Assembly (NCBI GenBank): GCA_026393775.1
Contig: JAPKZM010000040.1
Span: forward strand, 1 to 10,259
Direction of reading: 5' to 3'
DNA from: Candidatus Aminicenantota bacterium
GTDB lineage: Bacteria; Acidobacteriota; Aminicenantia; UBA2199
DNA length: 10,259 nucleotides
Below, piece by piece: positions 6,583 through 10,259 of the stretch (position 1 is the stretch's first letter; each line of letters opens with the position of its first letter). The position numbers and the translations under genes are program-made. Under the pieces are notes generated by a model, which made no database searches, was not told the DNA's origin, and saw only the letters and a list, made by a program, of their open reading frames with translations.

Positions 6583-7425
6583 TTGATTGCTATTGACGAT
6601 CAGAAACTCGGTAAGAAAGTAGTATTCCTCAACTCGATTCGCATCGCTATTTTTCTTACCCTGACCTTGGTTTCGATAATCATCTGGCTATTTTTCAACG
6701 TCCATTTTGACATCCTGCCGGTCATCATTACCCAGGTAGCGGCCATCGCCGTCAGCATTCTGTTCTTCCCCCTGTCCAGCCTGCTCCGTTTCCGCCTGCT
6801 GCTCTATTTGCAATTGACGTTCGACATCCTGATGATCACCTTATTGGTGTATCTTTCGGGCGGCATCATCAGTCCGTTTTATTTTTTGTATATCCTGCCC
6901 ATCATCGTCGCCTCCATTTTCCTGTCCCGGCGCGATACCGTGATCATGGCCACTTTTTCGTTCATCTCATTCGGGATCCTCTCCGATCTTTTGTACCTGG
7001 GCGTGATTCCCTACTATCCGAACATCGAAGTGGGCGAGGTGCCCCTGGGGACGTTCATCTACAACCTGCTGATGAGCTTCATCGCCTTCGCCGCCTTCAG
7101 CATCATGGCTTCCTATTACTTCGAGCGCATCCGCAAGACGGGCGATCAGCTGAAAAACATTCAGGACGATCTGCAGGACATGATCCTGCTGAACAACTCG
7201 GTCCTGGAGAGAATGGAAAACGGCTTCATCACCGCCGACATGGAGGGCCGGATCATTTCCTACAACGTCAAGGCCGCCCATTTTCTGCGCCTGAAGAAAA
7301 CGGATAACATTTTTGAGCTCCTCCTGCCCAAGCCTGACCTGGCCAAGATCAAGAAAACCTGGCAGGACAATACCCCGTACTATTTTGAAAAAAAGATGCC
7401 GGATTTCGAATGGAGCTCACCCTGA
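6583..7425 (+). CDS. pilS: PilS-type sensor kinase, N-terminal fragment (membrane domain and partial PAS)
   Basis: 280 codons. Residues about 13-180 contain six hydrophobic segments, with SGGIISPFYFLYILPII (92-108), the wording seen in PilS-family membrane domains. A short linker helix (182-205) leads into a PAS domain beginning around NSVLERMENGFITADMEGRI. The PAS domain is cut short: TGA at 7423-7425 ends the frame about 75 residues in, before the His-containing dimerisation helix. The rest of the kinase continues in another frame from 7389/7410. The start is uncertain: TTG 6583 is the only usual start codon near the pilC stop (11 bases away) and has no clear Shine-Dalgarno site. Together the two pieces span 462 codons, whereas intact PilS-type kinases are usually about 530-560, so an internal loss is likely, not just a base-call error. 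It may be a pseudogene half or part of a split sensor. Confidence 0.75.
   Translation: MIAIDDQKLGKKVVFLNSIRIAIFLTLTLVSIIIWLFFNVHFDILPVIITQVAAIAVSILFFPLSSLLRFRLLLYLQLTFDILMITLLVYLSGGIISPFYFLYILPIIVASIFLSRRDTVIMATFSFISFGILSDLLYLGVIPYYPNIEVGEVPLGTFIYNLLMSFIAFAAFSIMASYYFERIRKTGDQLKNIQDDLQDMILLNNSVLERMENGFITADMEGRIISYNVKAAHFLRLKKTDNIFELLLPKPDLAKIKKTWQDNTPYYFEKKMPDFEWSSP
7389..7395 (+). other. Slippery heptamer A AAA AAG (possible -1 frameshift site)
   Basis: In the frame of the kinase N-fragment the sequence is GA-A AAA AAG, the same heptamer and phase as in E. coli dnaX. A -1 slip here moves the ribosome into the frame of the C-terminal kinase fragment, which is open from base 7389 (a TGA lies at 7386-7388). 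I see no strong downstream hairpin and no upstream Shine-Dalgarno enhancer, both present in dnaX. An A7 run (7388-7394) is also a common site for indel errors. Confidence 0.4.
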
Positions 7426-7970
7426 ACAGCGAATGCAGGAGCCTGATGGACATCATCGTCAGCGAATCGTCGCGGCTGTCCGCCTTTATCGATGAGTTCC
7501 TGAACTTTTCCAAGCAGGCGCCCTTGGAAATCATGGATTTCGATCTGGCGCCGCTTCTGGATGAAGTCGTGGAAATGCTTTCCCTGAATCTGCGCGACGT
7601 CCGTTTTTTAAAAAAATACAACAGCGGGCATTGGATCGCCGCCGATGTCAACAAAATCAGGCAGCTGGTCTGGAACCTGCTGAACAACGCGGTCAAGGCC
7701 ATGAACGAAAAAGGGGAGATTGAGATCAACCTGTTTCGCGAACGGGAGGCCGTTACGTTATCCATCAAGGATTACGGCGTCGGCATGGACAGCGCGGAAA
7801 TGAAAAAGATATTCACTCCCTTCTATTCCAAGTTCGCATTCGGGATCGGGCTGGGCATGACCATCGTCAAGCAGATCGTGGAAGAGCACGGCTTTAAAAT
7901 GGATATTAAATCGGCAAAAAAACTCGGCACCGAGGTTGTGATATGCTTCAGCAAGTCACCAATATTCTGA
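7410..7970 (+). CDS. pilS: PilS-type sensor kinase, C-terminal fragment (second DHp helix and catalytic ATPase domain, no H-box)
   Basis: 186 codons from ATG 7410, overlapping the N-fragment by 16 bases in the -1 frame. Residues 11-35 (SLMDIIVSESSRLSAFIDEFLNFSK) are the second helix of a HisKA dimerisation domain. The GHKL ATPase domain is complete: N-box NLLNNAVKA (89-97), G1 box DYGVG (121-125), F-box IFTPFYSKF and G2 box GIGLGMTIVKQIV (145-157). The first DHp helix with the HExxNPL phospho-acceptor is missing, and none of the three forward frames near the join encodes it. The piece could be made by restart at 7410 (weak GGA six bases upstream), by -1 frameshifting, or not at all. Its 3' end overlaps pilR by 28 bases, as is common for kinase-regulator pairs. 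Confidence 0.75.
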   Translation: MELTLNSECRSLMDIIVSESSRLSAFIDEFLNFSKQAPLEIMDFDLAPLLDEVVEMLSLNLRDVRFLKKYNSGHWIAADVNKIRQLVWNLLNNAVKAMNEKGEIEINLFREREAVTLSIKDYGVGMDSAEMKKIFTPFYSKFAFGIGLGMTIVKQIVEEHGFKMDIKSAKKLGTEVVICFSKSPIF

Positions 7971-9343
7971 TCGTCGACGATGACCGTAGCCTGCGCAAGA
8001 TGCTCGCCTTTGTTCTGGGCAAGGAAGGCTACGGCGTGGAAGAGGCCGTGAGCGGCGTGGATGCCCTGAAAAAATTGAAGGGGAGAAATTTCGATTTGGT
8101 CATCTCCGATATCCGCATGCCGGATCTCAACGGTATCGAATTGCTCAAGAAAATAAAGACCCATGACCCGGAAATGCCGGTGATCATGATCACCGCCTAC
8201 GCCACTACCAACGACGCCATCGAGGCCATGAAGCTCGGCGCCGAAGACTACATCATGAAGCCGTTCAGCCTGGAAGAACTGAAAATCATCATTAACAAAT
8301 CGCTGCATAAGAAGAACATCGAGCGTGAAAACGTCGAGTTGAAGGAAAAACTCTCCGCCAAGGAAAAATTCGAGAACATCGTCGGCGCCGACCCCAAGAT
8401 GCGCAAGATCTTCGAGCTGATCGACACCATCGCCCAGACCGATTCCACCATCCTAATCAGCGGCGAAAGCGGAACCGGCAAGGAGCTGATCGCTCGGGCC
8501 ATCCACGGCAAGTCCAGCCGCAGCGGCCAGAAGTTCATTTCCATCAACTGCGGGGCGCTCCCCGAAAACCTGCTGGAAAGCGAGCTGTTCGGCCATAAAA
8601 AGGGTTCGTTCACCGATGCCTACCAGGACAAGGAAGGGCTTTTTGAAACGGCCAATCACGGGACCCTCTTCCTGGACGAGATATCGGAAATGTCGCAAAA
8701 GATGCAGGTCAAGGTCCTGCGAGCCATCCAGGAGAAAGTCATTCGCCGCGTGGGTGGGAACCAGGAGATCCAGGTGGACGTGCGCATTATCACGGCCACC
8801 AACCGCGACCTGGTGCAAAGTATTGAAAAGGGAGAGTTTCGCTCCGATCTCTACTACCGCCTGAACGTCATTTCCATCAAGTTGCCGCCGCTGCGGGAAA
8901 GGAAAGAGGATATCCCGATTTTGATGCAGTATTTTTTGCTGCGCTACAACAAGAAATTCGCCAAGAACATCCTCGGTTTTGAAAAAGAAGTCCTGGAATG
9001 CTTTCAGAATTACAGCTGGCCGGGGAACGTGCGCGAATTGGAAAATTTCATCGAACGCGGCATCGCCCTGGAAAAAGGCTCCATTATCAGCGCCGGCTCT
9101 CTACCCGCGGAAGTCATCTACAACCTGGAAGCGGCGCCGGCGAAAGCGGCCGACTGGCAGGGCATGCTCGATCTTGGCCAATTCAATTTCTCCCAGTACA
9201 TCGACGACATCAGCAAGAGCATCATTTTCAGGGCCTTGGCGATGAACAACGGCAATATCAAGAAGACCGCCGCTGCGCTCCAGGTCAACTACCGTTCCCT
9301 GCGCTACCTGATCGAAAAATTCAAGCTCAAGTTTCACTCCTGA
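7943..9343 (+). CDS. pilR: PilR, sigma-54-dependent response regulator
   Basis: 466-aa NtrC-family activator, in other bacteria the PilS partner that turns on pilA with RpoN. Receiver domain, about residues 5-120: acidic pocket Asp12-Asp14, phospho-acceptor Asp56 in ISDIRMPD, Thr84 and Lys106, all intact. AAA+ domain: Walker A GESGTGKE (174-181), Walker B GTLFLDEI (Asp245, Glu246). The sigma-54 contact loop reads GSFTDA (221-226), with Asp225 in place of the second Gly of GAFTGA. A Fis-type helix-turn-helix at the C-terminus contains NIKKTAAALQVNYRSLRYLI. Start ATG 7943 has GAGG seven bases upstream inside the end of the kinase fragment. The reading frame is undamaged, in contrast to its kinase. 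Target promoters are not in this window. Confidence 0.92.
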   Translation: MLQQVTNILIVDDDRSLRKMLAFVLGKEGYGVEEAVSGVDALKKLKGRNFDLVISDIRMPDLNGIELLKKIKTHDPEMPVIMITAYATTNDAIEAMKLGAEDYIMKPFSLEELKIIINKSLHKKNIERENVELKEKLSAKEKFENIVGADPKMRKIFELIDTIAQTDSTILISGESGTGKELIARAIHGKSSRSGQKFISINCGALPENLLESELFGHKKGSFTDAYQDKEGLFETANHGTLFLDEISEMSQKMQVKVLRAIQEKVIRRVGGNQEIQVDVRIITATNRDLVQSIEKGEFRSDLYYRLNVISIKLPPLRERKEDIPILMQYFLLRYNKKFAKNILGFEKEVLECFQNYSWPGNVRELENFIERGIALEKGSIISAGSLPAEVIYNLEAAPAKAADWQGMLDLGQFNFSQYIDDISKSIIFRALAMNNGNIKKTAAALQVNYRSLRYLIEKFKLKFHS

Positions 9344-9374
9344 TCCGTCGGCGCGGCGGTTGCCCGGCTGCCGA

Positions 9375-9788
9375 TCAGGCACGGAAAATATAATCTCCCA
9401 GCCGGCGGGCCCAGCGGCTTTCATGGGGCTTGGCCGCCCAGCGCCGCAAAACGAGGCAAGCCGCTATGCCGGCGAGAGCGCCGAGCGCATCGAAGAGCAA
9501 GTCCTTCAGCGAGCAGAAACGCCCGGGGACGAACGCCTGGTGCCATTCGTCCAGAAAAGCCAGCAGGAGCAAAACGGCGCAGCCGGCGGCCATCGCTTGC
9601 GGTTTGCCCGGATCGTTGAATAGGTGCATGCTGAAGAAGGCCAGGAGCGCGTATTCGCAAAAATGGGGGATGAAGTCGGGGACGCCGGCGGGAAGTACGC
9701 TTGCCGGCAGGGAAGAAAGGGCGAAGATGCCCAGGTAGAGCAGGAACGAAATCAAGCCGGCGGCACCTTTCTTGCGCCAGGAACGCAT
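9375..9788 (-). CDS. VanZ-like family membrane protein
   Basis: 137-aa integral membrane protein. It carries the VanZ-like pattern: FALSSLP after the first membrane segment, PHFCEY (41-46), then DEWHQAFVPGR (80-90) followed by SLKDLLFDALGALAGI. These polar residues on membrane helices are conserved in the family; VanZ gives low-level teicoplanin resistance in enterococci, but for most relatives the biochemical role is unknown. About four helices are visible. ATG 9788 has only C-rich sequence upstream and no Shine-Dalgarno site; TTG at codon 12 is an alternative start. It lies 14 bases downstream of the 57-aa gene on the same strand and converges on pilR with 31 bases between the stops. I see no convincing terminator in that gap. 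Confidence 0.82.
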   Translation of the reverse strand: MRSWRKKGAAGLISFLLYLGIFALSSLPASVLPAGVPDFIPHFCEYALLAFFSMHLFNDPGKPQAMAAGCAVLLLLAFLDEWHQAFVPGRFCSLKDLLFDALGALAGIAACLVLRRWAAKPHESRWARRLGDYIFRA

Positions 9789-9802
9789 GCGGGGGGAGGG
9801 GC

Positions 9803-9976
9803 TCAGAGCAGGTGCATGATCCAGCTGGAGACGATTACGCCTCCGGCCATGTACAAAAAGAGCTTCAGGGCGTAGCCGTTGATGCGGCGGAAACCGTTGT
9901 GCTTGATGGTGGCCAACATAATGGAGACGATGGCCGCGAAGATAAGCATGGAAAGGATATGGCTATGGAAGATCAC
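9803..9976 (-). CDS. 57-aa predicted two-helix membrane protein, unknown function
   Basis: Small frame starting with GTG at 9976 and ending at TGA 9803-9805. Two hydrophobic helices are separated by a basic loop: HILSMLIFAAIVSIMLATI, then KHNGFRRINGYALK, then LFLYMAGGVIVSSWIMHLL. Three points support real translation: AGGGAG six bases before the GTG, a GTGA overlap with the stop of the upstream gene, and tight spacing to the VanZ-like gene. I do not recognise the family. The basic loop suggests a hairpin with both ends outside, by the positive-inside rule. Confidence 0.65.
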   Translation of the reverse strand: MIFHSHILSMLIFAAIVSIMLATIKHNGFRRINGYALKLFLYMAGGVIVSSWIMHLL

Positions 9977-10259
9977 TGTTTTCTCCCTTTGGCCAGGTCA
10001 AAGGCGTTCAGGGCCACGAGATAATTAAGGAGCCCGGCGCAGGCGAGATAGGCGGTCCCGTAATGGAAGGTGACCGACTTGATATCTCCGCCAGCCCAGT
10101 GATTCAGGCTGATCAGGATATAAAACAGGCCGTTGCCCAGGTCGCCGAGGAAGCCCAGCAGCAGCAGGGGATGCAGGACCGAGGTATCATAGAATTTTCC
10201 GTTCATCAGCACGCCCAGGGCCAGCAATGCCAGGATGCCGAAAAAAAAGACGATGGCCT
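9973..10259 (-). CDS. Membrane protein of unknown function (C-terminal part, cut by window edge)
   Basis: The frame is open from the right edge of the window (first whole codon at 10257) to TGA 9973-9975, giving at least 94 residues; the true start is probably beyond the edge. Three hydrophobic stretches are visible: AIVFFFGILALLALGVLM, SVLHPLLLLGFLGDLGNGLF leading into YILISLNHW, and GTAYLACAGLLNYLVALNAF. It ends in a basic tail, KGRKQ. I do not recognise the family. The stop overlaps the GTG of the 57-aa protein by four bases, so the two are probably translationally coupled and may act together. Confidence 0.65.
   Translation of the reverse strand, partial: AIVFFFGILALLALGVLMNGKFYDTSVLHPLLLLGFLGDLGNGLFYILISLNHWAGGDIKSVTFHYGTAYLACAGLLNYLVALNAFDLAKGRKQ
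9983..9988 (-). promoter_or_regulatory. Ribosome binding site for the 57-aa membrane protein
   Basis: On the minus strand AGGGAG lies six bases before GTG 9976, inside the last codons of the upstream gene. It decides the start of the small gene, which otherwise has no obvious initiation codon. Confidence 0.6.

Noticed and set aside
7315..7424. Near-repeat GAGCTCCTCCTG / GAGCTCACCCTG at 7315 and 7413, and CGAATG twice at 7407 and 7430, as scars of the kinase deletion
   Set aside because: Deletion between direct repeats would leave a single copy, and short matches like these are expected by chance; they do not fix the breakpoint.
6572..7945. Sigma-54 (-24/-12) promoter inside the operon for PilR autoregulation
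   Set aside because: I found no TGGCAC-N5-TTGC-like match upstream of the kinase pieces or pilR.
9343..9400. GC-rich inverted segments between pilR and the VanZ-like gene as a shared terminator
   Set aside because: The best pairing is short and interrupted, and no T run follows on either strand.
1..10259. Mobile element, CRISPR array, prophage or defence system
   Set aside because: No transposase or integrase frame, no regular repeats and no terminal inverted repeats are visible; all genes fit chromosomal functions.

Overview
The window reads as chromosomal DNA of a diderm bacterium, moderately GC-rich, and consists mainly of a type IV pilus (T4P) assembly and regulation operon. Evidence for two membranes is the outer-membrane-type barrel gene and the pilus motor set. 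The gene order pilB-pilT-pilC-pilS-pilR is the one known from Myxococcus, Geobacter and relatives. An Acidobacteriota/Aminicenantes- or deltaproteobacteria-like source is plausible, but nothing in the window proves a taxon.

Layout. Minus strand, 1-1185: a tRNA(CAT) gene with its own promoter, then a coiled-coil/zinc-ribbon protein (COG1579 type) starting at TTG, then the first 107 codons of ftsE, which runs off the left edge. Plus strand, 1238-9343: a PorV/TraF-like outer-membrane protein with its own promoter; then a second promoter and pilB (extension ATPase with an N-terminal MshEN c-di-GMP-binding domain), pilT (retraction ATPase), pilC (inner-membrane platform), a broken pilS-type histidine kinase in two overlapping frames, and pilR (sigma-54 activator). 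Minus strand, 9375-10259: a VanZ-like membrane protein, a 57-aa two-helix membrane protein and the C-terminal part of another membrane protein, all closely packed. The longest gene-free stretch is about 130 bases (1145-1274) and is filled by two divergent promoters.

How the genes work together. PilB and PilT drive pilus extension and retraction on the PilC platform, and PilS/PilR normally control pilin transcription. No pilin gene is present: the strand switches directly after pilR, where pilA often lies. The most unusual points are: (1) the sensor kinase has lost the end of its PAS domain and the phospho-accepting His helix, and the two halves sit in different frames; (2) a dnaX-type slippery heptamer lies exactly where a -1 shift would join them; (3) PilR has an Asp in its sigma-54 contact motif (GSFTDA instead of GAFTGA); (4) both plus-strand promoters end only 7-9 bases before the ATG, which predicts leaderless mRNAs. 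I see no mobile element, CRISPR array or clearly new multi-gene system. The window is mostly a standard pilus locus with an odd regulatory module.
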